Assembly: GCA_963995525.1 (NCBI GenBank)
Contig: OZ023218.1
Span: forward strand, 49,890,181 to 49,954,180
Direction of reading: 5' to 3'
Length of the DNA stretch: 64,000 nucleotides
DNA from: Escarpia spicata
Taxonomy: Eukaryota > Annelida > Polychaeta > Sabellida > Siboglinidae
Positions 1 to 12,761 of the stretch are shown one piece after another. Position 1 is the first letter of the stretch, and each line of letters starts with the position of its first letter. Below the pieces are notes generated by a model. The model had not been told where the DNA came from, searched no databases, and was given only the letters and a program-made list of their open reading frames with translations. Made by a program: the position numbers and the translations under genes.

Positions 1-1040
1 CAGCTGATGACGTTAAATTGTGTTCGACAATGACGATATATTAGTAATGTTCATAAAACCCGCTTTACTTCTGGTAATATATTAACAAGGCAACCATATT
101 AGATAGGCTACATATGAAAATACGAACTAATTAACAAGAGTACGTCAGCCAAATTACAAACGCGTCTTCGGATATATAAATACTGCAGTGTGCGTCATCA
201 CACTCATTCGAAGCTAGATGGCAATAACGTAACGATGATGAAATTTATTTTGTCAGAAGACGTGTACAACGCCTGCGTCACACAGAGCTTCCGGTTTGAT
301 TGTCACGATTTGGTCAGGCCGCTGGCAGTGGTTTATGCAACTGGGAGTCGTAGAATGGGACCTACCAATACACGACAGGTTTAGTGACATTGTTCCTGGC
401 ACTTTGATTGACATCTGTTAGCTGCAGGAAAGCTTGCCGGACAGTAGCGATTGGTTTCTCTGTAGCAGAATTCTCGCCTTATTTCTGTTCCCAACGCCTA
501 TCTAGAAGCATCGCGGCTGTAACCAAAATAGAAAAGGGATATGTATTTATTCTGTTGCTATGAAATTCATTAGTATGTTACTATATATATTCATGTAAAG
601 TGGCTTGTAAAACCGTTTAAATACTGTACGCTCTACACCTCTCCCATGACAAGGTCTTCTTGCATTCATTATATTAAATCATCTTTCTTATTTTATGTTA
701 TTTTTCTACATACAAAACTACAAGATGTCTCTCAAATTTAAATTTCCAATCAATCTCACATTTACATTCTGTGCATTAGGTTATTAAAAATGCCACAAAT
801 ATATTAAATTATCGGGATATGCACCTGTCACCTTTTTGAACACTCATTTACTAATACAAATATAATAACAAACAAATGCGATCAATGCTAAATTGTATAA
901 AAGCATGACATTAAACGAAACGTTCCTCTCCTATTTAGGAGGTATTAATAATAATCACTTGATTAACAAATGACATTGAAAATTATGAACCTTAACTGAT
1001 ACGTCGGTCATCCTATTATGCCTTTGACAAATTTAGCAAA
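1..1040. other. AT-rich intergenic stretch
   Basis: No coding, RNA or repeat feature could be supported on either strand. The one short open frame (190-384) shows no recognisable motif and no convincing splice context. Confidence 0.5.
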
Positions 1041-2560
1041 CTTACTCAGACAATCATTACACGTTTAATGTCTTAAGAACAAACATTCAATCAATAAATT
1101 CAAAATTTAACGAAATGGAGGCTTTTGTAGAAGAGCTAAGTAGTAACAATGTTAATGTCATTTGCCTACAAGAAACTTGGAATTCAGATATAAAAATGAC
1201 TTATCACAATTTTCCTTACTTGGTTAATCTTCCCACAAAAACAGTTGTGGATATATGGCATTTCTTCAAAATTGCTCAAAATAATTGAACCTGTAATTAT
1301 AAAATCATTAACGCTGCTAATAAAGCAAGTTTTAAACTCTGGGATATTCCCAGAGAAACTCAAAATTGCAAAAGTTATTTATTTATTTAAGAAAGATGAT
1401 CCATATTTATTTGAAAATTACAGACCAATTTCCCTTCTTTCTACAATTTCTAAAGTATTAGAGAAATAAATTAATTTGTTTTCAATTATATTCATTAATA
1501 TGAAGCTTTTATTTGATAATCAGTATTGTTTTAGAGCTAAATATTCAACAACGGAATTTGCTGCGCTTGAGCTAATAGATAGAATTATAACTAAAATGGG
1601 TAATAATGATATTCCAATTAATGTATTTCTCCACCTATGTAAGGCTTTTGATACTATTAACCATAACATTTTACTTAACACATTAATCTACTATGGCCTA
1701 AATGGCTCAACCTTGCAACTATTCAAAAGTTACTTGCAAAACAAAAACAATATACTGAAATTGAACAAATAAATTCAGACATTTTATCTATAACAACTGG
1801 CTCCCCAATCTTTGGACCACTATTATTTATCATTTACATACCATTTATGATTTCTCACACGTTAATCAATTATTTAATTTCGTCTTGTACGCTGCTGACG
1901 CGACATTATCTAGCTCTTTAAAATCAGCACACACAATAAAAGTACATAATCCTTAATAAATGAAGAACGTTTTAAAGTCAATGAATGGCTAAGCATAAAT
2001 AAATTATCTTTAAATAAAAACAAATCAAAATACATGATTTTTCATATGCCTAATAAACGTACGCACATTCTTACGCTTGATGATATAAATATTGAAAGTG
2101 TAGATGAATTTAACGTTCTAGGATTGACCTTAAATACTAATCTAAACTGGAAAAACACGCTGACAAAATATCAAATAAGTGCTCCAAAACAATGGCATGT
2201 TAAACAGATTTCAAACATGTATTACCTTTAGATGTAAGAGTGTTGTTATATAGGCCTAACATATTAATATTATCACACATTAACTATTATACCATGGTTT
2301 GGGGATATCAAAGAAATATAATTACGAGAACTCAAAAAAGCCGTGCGAGTAATAATCTTAAATAAATACAACTCACACACGGAATCACTTAAACTACTGA
2401 AAGTAGAAGACATATTAAAGTTATAAGAATTAAGATTTTACTGTAAATACATTCAAAAAAATTACCTCCTTATTTACTTAACTGGCAAATTATCCCAACT
2501 ATAAACATACATAATTATAATACATCAAACAAACACTCCCAATAAACATTCAAAAGGACC
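1040..2560 (+). pseudogene. Decayed APE-type LINE (endonuclease start plus reverse transcriptase)
   Basis: Reading 1,066-1,200 gives the start of an apurinic-type endonuclease, with the motif VICLQETW. The sequence then jumps, by internal deletion, to reverse transcriptase: FKKDDPYLFENYRPISLLS at about 1,387-1,445, and AFDTINHNILL at about 1,645-1,680. The block that should carry the catalytic Y/FADD reads YAADATL near 1,889, so the active site is lost. The thumb region resumes at 2,034-2,231 (EFNVLGLTLNTNLNW), and after a frameshift near 2,335 the last recognisable piece is KYNSHTESLKLLKVEDIL. Several stops and frameshifts show a dead copy. It resembles the Jockey/CR1-like group; the clade is not certain. 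An RT fragment at 8,405-8,578 on the other strand is closely similar to it. Confidence 0.8.
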
Positions 2561-2835
2561 ATATAAATCATTACGTAATGTTACGTAAATAGGGTGGCTC
2601 CTATGATAGCGACAATCGTGTCTTAACAGGAGTCACCGACCCCGATTGAATAAGCTATACGATTACATTTTATGGTACGTCAATACCATAATAGGTGTAT
2701 ATGCGTTTGTATGCATTTTGTAAGAGTATGTTGAACATATAATGATATATGTATATGTATGCCTGTATAATATACAAGCTTATGTGATGTTCTGAAAAAT
2801 CAACGAATTGTGTACCTACATGGGGTCAATTGAAC

Positions 2836-2944
2836 GTTATGTTATGTTATGTTATGTTATGTTATGTTATGTTATGTTATGTTATGTTATGTTATGTTAT
2901 GTTATGTTATGTTATGTTATGTTATGTTATGTTATGTTATGTTA
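2836..2944. repeat. Pentanucleotide microsatellite (GTTAT)n
   Basis: About 21 uninterrupted copies of GTTAT. The open frame through it simply repeats the unit and is not a gene. Confidence 0.95.
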
Positions 2945-3950
2945 CTTTTCCGCAAACATCTCATTTAGGTTACTGATTCCCATTTCTGTATTAACTGTGG
3001 ACCTTAGTCATATTAGTCAGCTATCACGATTTCATAAATGTTCTTCATTGTTGTTCGGTTTCTGACCATTGATTTGCCAGTAATTTGATGCCAGTTTTGT
3101 TCTACTACATAGATGGTATGTAGCAGATAACAATTGGATTCGGAATTTCGGAGAACAGTTAACATGGAAAGAGAAGACTGGTAGAACACCCGAAAAGGAC
3201 AAATTCTTCCACGAAGGTCGTAGATCCGTCTTGAAGCACCTCGCATTAAACGACGACCAGTCTATGACAGTCTTGTTGAGAACCATGACGATCCGTCGGC
3301 GACAATCTGGTTGAGAGCCTCGACAATCCGTCGGCGACAGTCTGGTTAAGGTGGCTGCACCGGCTATTATATGCTTCTTTTGAATTAATCATTTCTAATA
3401 TAAGTTTTGAAGATAAGCTAACCATTTTTTCTCAGAGTTTGTCTCAGATACTAAACAATACTCCAGACCAAAAATAATTGATTTTTTTATGTTGGTTAGA
3501 GATATTTAAATGTGTTTAAAGACAATTAAAACATATGTCAAAAATCACCTTAAAATGGCATTTTATTTCATTTTGAGAAACTCCCCCCAAAAATGTTTTG
3601 TATGATTGTAAGTACAAACATGTTATTGACATTCAGACGGGATTTTTTTTAAACAAATGCATATTATGTTTGATACAGCTTCATAAACATTTTGCTACAA
3701 TGTTGAAAGACAGCAAAAATACGTACTGCATTTTTGGCACGACCCCTTCACCAAACATAAAACCATCCCATGCAATTTTTGGTAAACATAAGTCGAGTTC
3801 ATATGCTAAGTTATGGCTTTGTAAGTATTGTAGTTTTTTATATAAAAAGTTACATTAAGTAATACTTCCTGGTTGTTACCAATAATAACAGTGTCACCAG
3901 ATGCTTGTTTTTTGCTTAGAAATGTTACTTTTTTTACTGGCATGTGGCTT
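2945..3950. other. Non-coding interval with a short 35-bp repeat pair
   Basis: No supported gene. Apart from the 35-bp pair at 3,281-3,350 listed separately, only AT-rich sequence without recognisable protein similarity is seen. The frame at 3,598-3,858 has no motif. Confidence 0.45.
3281..3350. repeat. 35-bp tandem repeat, two units (first site)
   Basis: Two 35-bp units begin at 3,281 and 3,316 and share the cores ATCCGTCGGCGACA and GTCTGGTT. A degenerate third unit lies just to the left. The same 35-bp unit occurs again as two near-identical copies at 5,731-5,800, so this is a dispersed repeat. Confidence 0.85.
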
Positions 3951-5262
3951 ATTTAACAAGATTTAACAAGATTGCCACCCAGAGAATTAACTCTAGGTGG
4001 CAGGTGGACAAGGAAGCCCTTTGGCTTATCGAGAGTCCGACCCTTTTATCTATGTGTATCCTGCCCTTCTGAGGTATGTGTCGATTTTATTTTTAAGCAT
4101 ATTCACGCTACTAGCACCCACACAATCAGCAGATAATCTGTTGTTCCATTCATTTACAGTCCTTTGTGAAAATGAGAACTTTTTTTATATCTAATCTACA
4201 CTGCTCCTTTGCTAATGTAACTTCATGTCCTCTAGTCCTTCTATCTTTCTTAACTGAAAAAAAAAATTTCTATCAATATTCTCATAACCATTCATTATTT
4301 TAAGCACTTCTATCTGATCTCCTCTCAATCTCCTGGTCTCTAGTGTTGTTAAGCCGCATTTTTAGGCGTATTTCGTAACTAAGATCTCTCAGTTTTGGTA
4401 TCATTTTAGTTGCTCTCCTCTGCACTCTTTCTAGCATATCTATGTCCTTCCTGCGATATGGCCTCCACGCTTGAATACAATATTCTAAATGAGGCCTAAC
4501 TATTGTTTTGTACAGCGGTATTATTAGCTCTTTTTCCTTATACGTTATGTTTCGCCTAATTAATCCAAGGATTTGATTTCCCTTTGAAGCTGCAATTCTG
4601 CACTGCTCTGAAACCTTCATATCAGAACTAATGATTAACCCTAATTCATTTTATTTTACAGTAGTACTTAATACAGTACCCCCCATTGTATATTCTAACT
4701 CTTCGTTCCCATGTCCTGCGTGGAGGCATTTACATTTTCCAAAATTGAACATCATTTGCCACTTTTCAGACCATTTGATCAACTTGTCAAGATCATCTTG
4801 TAAATGTTGTCTATCGCCATCACTTTTAATCCTTCTAAAAAAAATTGTATCATCCGCAAATTTTAACACTTTGCTTGTATTAAGAATAATATAGGTCCTA
4901 GTACTGAGCCCTGTGATACCCCACTCAATACCGATTTCCAGTGTGAAGCCTTCCCATCAACTACTATACGTTGTCTTCTGTCAATCAGTCATTTATCTAT
5001 CCAGTTTATTATACCATTTCCTATGCCATTTAGTTTAAGCAGTAATCTTTGATGTGGTACTTTGTCAAAAGCTTTTTGAAAATCTAAGTAGACGATATCT
5101 ACTGGTGATCCCTCATCTACCCACTTAGTGATGTCTTCCAAAAACCATAACATATTTGTTAAGCATGACGTCGCTTTAAAAAAAACCATGTTGAGATAGG
5201 TTTATCAAGTTATGTTTAACAAGAAAATCCACCATGTGATCTTTCATTAGTTTTTCTAATAT
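3951..5262 (-). pseudogene. CR1-type LINE, 5'-truncated copy 1
   Basis: This copy is collinear with the better preserved CR1 copy at 59.8-61.5 kb. The minus strand encodes the RT palm (FQKAFDKVPHQRLLLKL), the FADDT block and the thumb/connection region (RRATKMIPKLRDLSYEIRLK), but in separate frames. A deletion of about 26 bp near 4,879 removes the segment just before the FADD block. The 3' end carries AATCTTGTTA-type short tandem repeats, as in copy 2. The 5' end breaks off near 5,262, inside the RT fingers. Non-functional. Confidence 0.9.
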
Positions 5263-5730
5263 ATTTCAACACAATTTGTTAGACACTTCTATTACTAAGA
5301 TTCCCCTCAAGGTTTTCCGCCAAGTTGTCTCATGATATTGTATTACGAAGGGCCATGTGGTAGACAAGATTGATTGACACCTGCTGGGGTCAGTCACGTG
5401 TCACTGCAAATGGCGGCTGAGGTCGGGCATTATCGGAGAATAACCAGACTATTATGATCTGCATTCATGGTGAATGAATTTATGTTTTAACTGGGTTGAC
5501 GCACATGTGATCGTCACTATGGAAACATCGTCAGTTTCCAAGAATCTGAAGGGACTTTCCACAGACACACTAAAATACTACTTATTAAAGGACTGATTGG
5601 TGACCTATGATGATAGTGCCTTGGTTTTGTTTAATAGTACACATGTTCATACTGACACCTACTAATGTTCTATGAAGAAAAAATAAAGAAACCAACTGAC
5701 ATGATAGCCGGTGCAGCTAGCTACCTTAAG

Positions 5731-5800
5731 GGCCACGACGATCCGTCGGCCACAGTCTGGTTAAGGGCCACGACGATCCGTCGGCCACAGTCTGGTTAAG
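5731..5800. repeat. 35-bp tandem repeat, two units (second site)
   Basis: Two identical 35-bp units (5,731-5,765 and 5,766-5,800), followed by a degenerate third. They are the same unit as at 3,281-3,350. Confidence 0.88.
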
Positions 5801-5856
5801 AACCACGTCGCTGTCGCTACGTCTTATTGAGCGACGGGCTGTTGTACGCAGCGGTC

Positions 5857-5995
5857 GTGTGTGTGTGTGTGTGTGTGTGCGTGTGCGTGTGCGTGTGCGT
5901 GTGCGTGTGCGTGTGCGAGTGCGTGCGTGCGTGCGTGCGCGTGTGTGTGTGTCTTTAAAATAAATGTTATATATATATAACTTATAAGTTAATGT

Positions 5996-6026
<31 letters not shown>

Positions 6027-6030
6027 GTAA
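5857..6030. repeat. (GT)n/(GTGTGC)n and (TA)n microsatellites
   Basis: A GT tract grades into GTGTGC and GTGC units (5,857-5,952), followed by AT-rich dinucleotide repeats (about 5,966-6,030). The open frame reported by translation is purely repeat-encoded. Confidence 0.93.
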
Positions 6031-7029
6031 TGTAATATATTATATTATATTTACTAAATACGGATGTACTCATTTACCTCGATAAAAACTGACATTTCTG
6101 CAAAGCCACTGTTTATACCGAACTGATTAAAGCCGATGTTTATATTGTACATTGCAATACTAAACCGAATCAGCATCCGACGACCCCAATGAGGTAATCA
6201 CACTGTAGGCGAAGTTAGAGTGTCCGTAATCATGAGCAAACTGTGAATCTGTCTTAAAACCATACACTCAAAGCCACAGTTCAGTAGTCGAGTGGCAGTA
6301 AGCAAACTGAGCACGAATCGTGTGTTCAGTTCAACTAACCGCGTCCTATTTATTGACCCTTTTGTTCGATATAGCGGATTTTGGCACTGCCACCGCACGA
6401 CTCAGGTGCAATTTGTTTCTTTACATCTATTCAGCACCGGAGTTAGGTCAGGGCAGACAAGGTTAAACTCCGGATCTTCTAAAGTTGTAAATAGGTCTGC
6501 AAGTAGTTCGTGAACTCTCCAAACTAAAAATAAAATAAGACAAACATTATACGTATCGGAACCGGTGGGTGGATAGGATTAGCCCTCCGCCAATATTAAG
6601 GGAAGGGGCGTGCGTTCTGATGGTGGGAATTGTTTGATGGGGACTGGAGATGGGATTATCTTCCTCAATTGTTGAATTGGATGTTTCTGGTGAATCCGAA
6701 GATGTTTCGGTGAGCCTTTATTGAGGTTTTTGGAGAGCGTCGCCGCAGAAAATCTTCAACAGCCCCCACTCGTCTTCCGGTGTCATGTATGAGCGAATAG
6801 ACAGCCGAGTGCCAAACTGAAGCTCCGGGCTCAGCGGTGTTCTCGCGGATCAGACATACCTACAATATTGGTATGTTGAAATGGGATCCCGGCCCCGACG
6901 CCACACTTCATAAATCATACTACCTAGTAATTTACACATTAAACATTGTAGCATTTCTACTGTTTATATGTTTTCAGAATCTTATTTCCTTGTCAGTTTG
7001 TTAAAGTAGAAATGACAGGCTAGCACACA

Positions 7030-7621
7030 CAGTCGTAGACTGAGCAGATTGTGTTACGCTATAATTTACAGACCAGATCTGTCGCTTGCTATTGTTCTGA
7101 CGTCGCTCCAACTTTTGTTGACCAGTTGTAGGTCGCGGTCGATTGTTTGGCGCCAGTTCATTCTTGGTCGTTCCCTCTTTCTCTGGCCAGTTGGTATCCA
7201 CCATAGCGCATGTTGGGCAGGTTTCGTAGGTGGGAGCCACGTGACATGGCCGAGCCAGCTCATTCGTCTTCTGCAGATAGTAAATGATGCCAAAGGTTGC
7301 CCTGATCGTATCCGTATATCTATATTCGTCACGTGGTCGCCCCAGTGTATGACCAAGATTTTTCGCAGGCATTTAAATCAGTGTCGAACGCATCAATTTT
7401 GTTTTCTTGGTTTGTTTTTAGTTGCCATGTTTCACATCCATATAGGAGGGTCGGTATAGCGTTTGAGTTATAAAAGCAGAGTTTAGATTTCAAGGTAAAT
7501 TTCTTGTTGTACCAAATTTTCCTCAGCTGATTGAAGGCTGCTGACGCTTTTACCACTCTGCAGTTTAGTTCATGATCGATGGTTGTTGGTGGAGCTGCCT
7601 AGGTAGGTGAAGTGTTCGACT
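7030..7621 (-). pseudogene. LINE reverse transcriptase C-terminal fragment (RTE-like style)
   Basis: The minus strand from 7,621 reads VEHFTYLGSSTNNHRS, then after a frameshift KASAAFNQLRKIWYNKKF and LLYGCETW. A second frame carries RRRMSWLGHVTWL and KRERPRMNWRQTIDRDLQ. This order (YLGS, AFNxLRKIW, LLYGCETW, RRxxWxGHV, KRxRPxxxWR) is the usual carboxy-terminal part of many endonuclease/RT LINE proteins annotated as craniofacial-development-protein-like. The fragment starts abruptly at 7,621, so it is 5'-truncated, and has at least two frameshifts. Dead. Confidence 0.8.
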
Positions 7622-8404
7622 GTTTATACTAGGTATAAAAAGGCGATGGCAGATGTAGAAAGAGCATCTGGGAGAGATCGTGAGAAACCCAGCTGTAATG
7701 GCGGTTGCCAACGTGCTGTCTAGAGGTAGGCAGCATAAGTATGGACAAGCTATATGGGAGGCAGCACCAAGGTTATGGTCCCATTTTAAAACGGTATGAC
7801 AGTGGTTGCGACAGCGAACCGAGTAATTTTAGTTTGAAAAATGTAGATCTCTACTGAGCGTAACAAAATATATTGTATCAGTGTAACAAGGGACGCACCT
7901 CAGCTAGATTCATGTTTTATTTTGTACTGCGAGTGCAATTTGTTCTGCCCATTATTTAGAGTAAAAGATATTGAATTTGTTTCTGTCGAACTCCTGTTTC
8001 GATGACAACAAATAAAATGGTCATTGTATGATGGAAATAAAGCTAAAAAATTACAAAACGTTAATAGTTACGCATATTTTTAAACACTGTTTTCAGTCAT
8101 CATTGTTGTGTTTATCTCAATCCTAAGAAGATTCCTAAAACAATGAGAATGTCGTGGAACATTTATATTTATGAATTTTCTAAATTGTTGTAGAAGCAAC
8201 TTTGTTGACACCTTTATACACTACTCCCAGTAAGGTGACCCATTGTCTAATTAATGGCACTGTTGAGTAGAGCTCTTCAATTTCCTCTTTCCATCAGCTC
8301 GGCTATTTTCAAACTGTTCATGGTCAAAATGTTCCTGCAAATAAACACAGTTGAATTTGGGAAACTGAGCCTAAATATGGGTTAACTAATTCAACACAGT
8401 GCAG

Positions 8405-8578
8405 GTTAATTCAATTTAGATATTAGATTATAGGCAGTGTATAATAGAATTTCGTGATCTAATGTATCAAAAGCTTTCTATAAATCCAGATAAATATTGA
8501 AAGGGATTTCGCCATTATCCATTTGCTGTATTATTCTGCCAATCAATTCAAGGGCAGCTAATTCCGAGTGCACAGGAA
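8405..8578 (-). pseudogene. Short LINE reverse transcriptase fragment
   Basis: The minus strand reads SELAALELIGRIIQQ, then GEIPFNIYLDL, a stop, and KAFDTLDHEILLY. This matches RT block with the first catalytic Asp, and aligns with the LINE at 1,040-2,560 (TTEFAALELIDRIITK and KAFDTINHNILL). It is about 58 residues long with one in-frame stop and no other RT block beside it, so it is a relic. Confidence 0.75.
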
Positions 8579-8999
8579 CAATAAAATAACATGTCAAAAA
8601 TAAATGTTTAATTTGTTTGTTTTTAGCGAGTACTATTAACATCAAATTTGCTATTCACATGAAACAGCATAGCGTGATCTGATCTATTATTATATTTATT
8701 AATATATTCATGAATAAAAAGTAATGTATACCAGTAATACAGATCTGTTGGTGTCCAAAATTCCGTGGCAACACGGTATTGCGTACTTTTTAACAGACCT
8801 AAAACGTTTACATTGAATGGTGACATGCCAGCTAAGTTTATTAACAATCGTACCTGTAGCATCAGAAACAATCTATGAACGTACGAATCTCACATTTTCA
8901 TGCTTCGGTTCAAATAAATGGGGAAACGGGGACTTTTCAAAAACGGCTGACTGGAAAGGCAAGACCCGTAGTCACACGTACCCAACCCGCACCAACTGC

Positions 9000-9040
9000 T
9001 GCCGTCGCCGTCGCCGTCGCCGTCGCCGTCACCGTCGCCC
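9000..9040. repeat. (GCCGTC)n short tandem repeat
   Basis: About six imperfect copies of the hexamer. It creates Arg- or Ala/Val-rich open frames that are not genes. Confidence 0.85.
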
Positions 9041-9924
9041 TCGCGCGGGCAGTCGAATTGATGGGTCGGATGTTATAATTCTACTTAATTGAAAATTTAC
9101 CCGATGGACGGTATCAGAAGCAGGATAAATAAACAATGCATAAGCTTCTAGTTGTAGTTGTTTTTGTTTGTTTGCTTCCTGCATTTTCACTGTGTGTGAC
9201 GTCACCAGTTTATGTGTATTTCACTGCGCGAGCATGAATTCATTATACTTGGGCTGCTTAATTAATCACCCACGTGGCAGGAAGCTGGAACTGATTCGTG
9301 TAAAGACAAGGCAATCCATAAATAGCAAAGAAAGTACTTATGGGAAATTATCACGTTTTGATACAGTACATCTCGAATGTATATTAGCTTATAAAGAATC
9401 GCTTTAATAGAACTTTCCCAAACCCAAGTTGCACATTTAATATCATACCCAATTTAAGTGTTTGTACTGGGTTTCGATTGGCGTGCCGTCACCACCTCAC
9501 GCTTAGTGTTACTTGGCCTTATTTAAAACCAGCCGTACGTGCTCTTTACAAACGCGGCTATTAACCGCGACCTTCTACACATCACTCGAGCATGTCGACA
9601 CGCTCCAATGTTCACAGTGCCGCGACCAAAACGTACGTACTCTGCCCACTCGCGAACATTTTACGGAATTAGATAAACAGCAGCCTAGGTAGCCTCTTTA
9701 CCCGGCATTGTCCATGCTCTACGGAGCTTATAAGTATGCGTGTTGACCGATTTAGATTAGCAATGCCTATTAAGCTGTTCGCTCAAGCGCAACGGTAGTA
9801 GACAGCTGTTGTCCTAAAGTGCGGCCATGCAAACATCAACTGTTTGCCAATACTTGACAATACTCGTAAAAACAAATAGGCGAACGATAGAACCACCTAT
9901 CGGACCGACTTAACTCTCCAGCCC

Positions 9925-10812
9925 AACGAGTCCTGTCGTTGAGCTGCCAAGTTGTGCAGTAAGAGTGAATCCAAGGTCAAACAAGGTCACCGTCAATGAC
10001 GAATTTTCGAAATTGTGGGCTTCCGAAATCGTCTTAACATTACAATGATCGCATATCTACTTTACTTTATTACAAGATAGCCAAGTCATATATTCATAGA
10101 AAGGCTATTGTCTTCCCGTCAAACTGAGTAACGGTATGGAGGTGTTACCTGATATGGTACGAGTGGAGGTAAGGTCAAACAAGGTCACCGTGAAATGATG
10201 AATATTCGACTTTTTTGCAATGCCGTTAAATAAAGTTACAATGACCCTGAAAGTACTTCATTTACATGCACGAACCATATACGATGTGAAAGAACCATTT
10301 CTCCCCATCAAAATGAGATCTGAAATGGAGCTGTCAGTTGATGGAGTAGGTGTGGAGCGAAGATCAAACTGAGTCTCCGTCAAGGGATAAATGTTCGAAA
10401 TAGTGTCATCCCACAAACGTCATGCAATATAAATGGTTGCGTATATATACGTTACTTATCTATCTATTCATGGCAATGTCGTATACCGTTGGAAAGCCAA
10501 CTGTCTCCCCGTAAACATGGGATACGACGTGGAGCTCTCAAGTGGAGCAGTAGGTGTGGAGTGAAGGTTAAACAAAGTCACCATCAAACGACGAATGTTC
10601 AAAACTACGCTACTCCGCAACAGTTCTACACTTACAATGGTTGTGTAGCTATTTTGTCTACACACATTAGGCCATGTTACATACAATTTGAAAGTATATT
10701 GTATTCTCGTCAAAATACGATATGTCGTGGAGTTGTAAAATGGAGCCCTAACTGTGAAGTTAAGGTTAAACAAGACCAATATCAAAATATGATTTTTCGA
10801 AACTATGCCTGA
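9925..10812 (+). repeat. Left arm of inverted repeat: about 196-bp tandem units
   Basis: Units start with a shared segment of the type AAGGTCAAACAAGGTCACCG at about 9,973, 10,171, 10,362, 10,564 and 10,760, a spacing of 191-202 bp. The units are diverged from one another. The first four (A-D) recur in the same order but on the opposite strand in the right arm (14,050-14,508 plus 17,321-17,560). The matching order shows that the array existed before it was duplicated in inverted orientation. Confidence 0.82.
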
Positions 10813-10929
10813 ATGAATAACAATATTATTTCCACTCGGTGACATACTTAGTTTTCACTATTATCGATGGCCGAGCCATTCATACACCTTTTACATCAAT
10901 CATACAACACGTGTTGATATATGTACAAA

Positions 10930-12761
10930 GGATACAAGTTAAAAGAGATTAACGTAAATAAATAAATAATAATCATAAATAGAATGCACGGAATAAAAAT
11001 AAAACAGATAAACTAGTCATAACATACAAGAAACAGGTAAAAACAAAGTACATTTAAACCGGTGGTGTAGCAATGAGATATTTGGGGGTCTTTTTGAAGG
11101 TTGGAACTTAATGGCTGTTTTGAAGTTCAATTGGTAGTTTATTCCATAATTTCAAACTGGACACATTGAAACTGCGTTGATAGCCGGCAGTTCTGGCTTT
11201 GGGTGGTTTCGGCTGAGAGGCATTTCTGGTATTGTAAGAATGTCTATTTGATGTAAACATATCACACAAATATTGTGGTGCTAGACCATTTACACACTTG
11301 TACATAACAAAACATTTATTAAAATCCTTTCTTTGCTGTAGGGATAACAAGCCTAGCGTTTTAAACATAGTGTTTCTATTTTGCCTAGGATTAGACCCAG
11401 ATATGAGTTTAGTAGCTCTGGACTGTAGTTTCTGTAATCTAGTTTTGGTTGACTTTGAGGCTGAATCATAGATTACATCTCCATAATCGAAGTGTGGTTG
11501 AACTATTGTATTACCAAATTGCCCGAGAATGTTGATTGATACTATTTTACGAAAATATTTTAGGATTCCTATTTTGGATGACATTTTAAGAATCATGCTG
11601 TTAATGTGGTCATCCCATTTTAGGTTTGAGTCGATATACATACCAAGTTACTTGGCTACCGATACATGTTTAAGTGTTTCATTGTTGATATGAATTCTAG
11701 TAGCTGGTGAAAGCCTACTTGCCAATGCTTGACCAATGGATGTAAAATACTTGTTGAAAGCATTGGCCTTAAATTTTGGATCAGTAATTATTTGACCTTC
11801 AACAAGTACACCTTTGGGGCTGTACTTGGATTTTCCTGGCAGGAGTTCTTTTAGGCATTTCCACATTAATTTTGGTTTCTTCTTATATTGCAGGATTAGA
11901 CCAGTGTGGTAGTCCCGCATTGCAGTCTTGGGAGAATTCGAAACGACATTCCTGAAGTGCCTATACATTTGCCAAAATATTTATAATCCTTTAGAATGTG
12001 CTTTTTTTCAAAATAATGTTTCACTTTAATATCATCTTTAATTTCCTCAGTTAACCACGGAAGAAATGATTTCCAGACTCGTCTAGTAACAAATGGGCAG
12101 TGTTTGACACATACATGTGTAAAGAGATCCTTAAATCTCTTGTAAACTTCATCCACGTCCTCAACAGAACTCCAGTCGCACATGTCTAATTCATTACAAA
12201 AGTCGTTTTTAATCAAAGGTTTTGAAATTTCTCATTTCCACTGTTCTGTGAGTCTGTGTAGGTGCGTGGGACTTATAAGAGGTGACACTAGACAATATGT
12301 AAGTTTGTAATTCCACCAGATATGACCTCATGCTTCACTATCTTATCAGGCTCAGTAGTCATAATCACATCAATCAAGGTACAACTTGTGGATGTTGCTC
12401 TGGTGAGTTTGTTAACAAGCTGAGTTAACTGATGTGACATACATTTGTGTACAAAGTGCTTAGTGTGATTTTCTAATGGTTGTTTTAATAAATCACAGTT
12501 AAGATCACCATTGATGATGAACTCCAGCTTAGTATAATTAAAGTTTAGTAAAATTTAGTAGCTGATCCATTTTATCAAACCAGTTAATCTTTTCATTTGG
12601 AGGTCTGCATATGCTTGCAATAATAATCTTATGTTTGTTCTCTAATATAAAGAGCACAGTCTCCTCCTCGCTTTTTACACACGTTTTTCCTATCAGCTCG
12701 GAATCATTCATATCCATCAATGTCAAACTTGCTAGTGGGCATATCATTTGTCAGTTTTGTT
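10930..12761 (-). pseudogene. LINE endonuclease and RT remnants downstream of the 2A/PHD segment
   Basis: Continuing leftward from the PHD-finger segment, the minus strand holds an endonuclease piece at 12,538-12,747 (IIIASICRPPNEKINWFDK) and the linker between endonuclease and RT at 11,648-12,216 (AFNKYFTSIG). It then goes straight to the RT thumb and C-terminus at 11,108-11,641 (MYIDSNLKWDDHI, TIVQPHFDYGDVIYD, LKLWNKLPIEL). The catalytic RT core is missing: the join lies near 11,645, where the linker meets LGMYIDSNLKW. The element is therefore internally deleted and cannot move by itself. The 3' end is probably in the AT-rich tail near 10,930. Confidence 0.85.

Larger units (their letters stand above)
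5263..7030. other. Non-coding interval with microsatellites
   Basis: Holds the 35-bp repeats (5,731-5,800), a GT/GC-rich microsatellite and an AT microsatellite, listed separately. No gene or recognisable transposon protein was found in 5,263-5,730 or 6,060-7,000. Confidence 0.45.
7622..9924. other. Mostly unassigned intergenic sequence
   Basis: Contains the RT fragment at 8,405-8,578 and a GCCGTC repeat at 9,000-9,040. Nothing else is recognisable. Confidence 0.4.
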
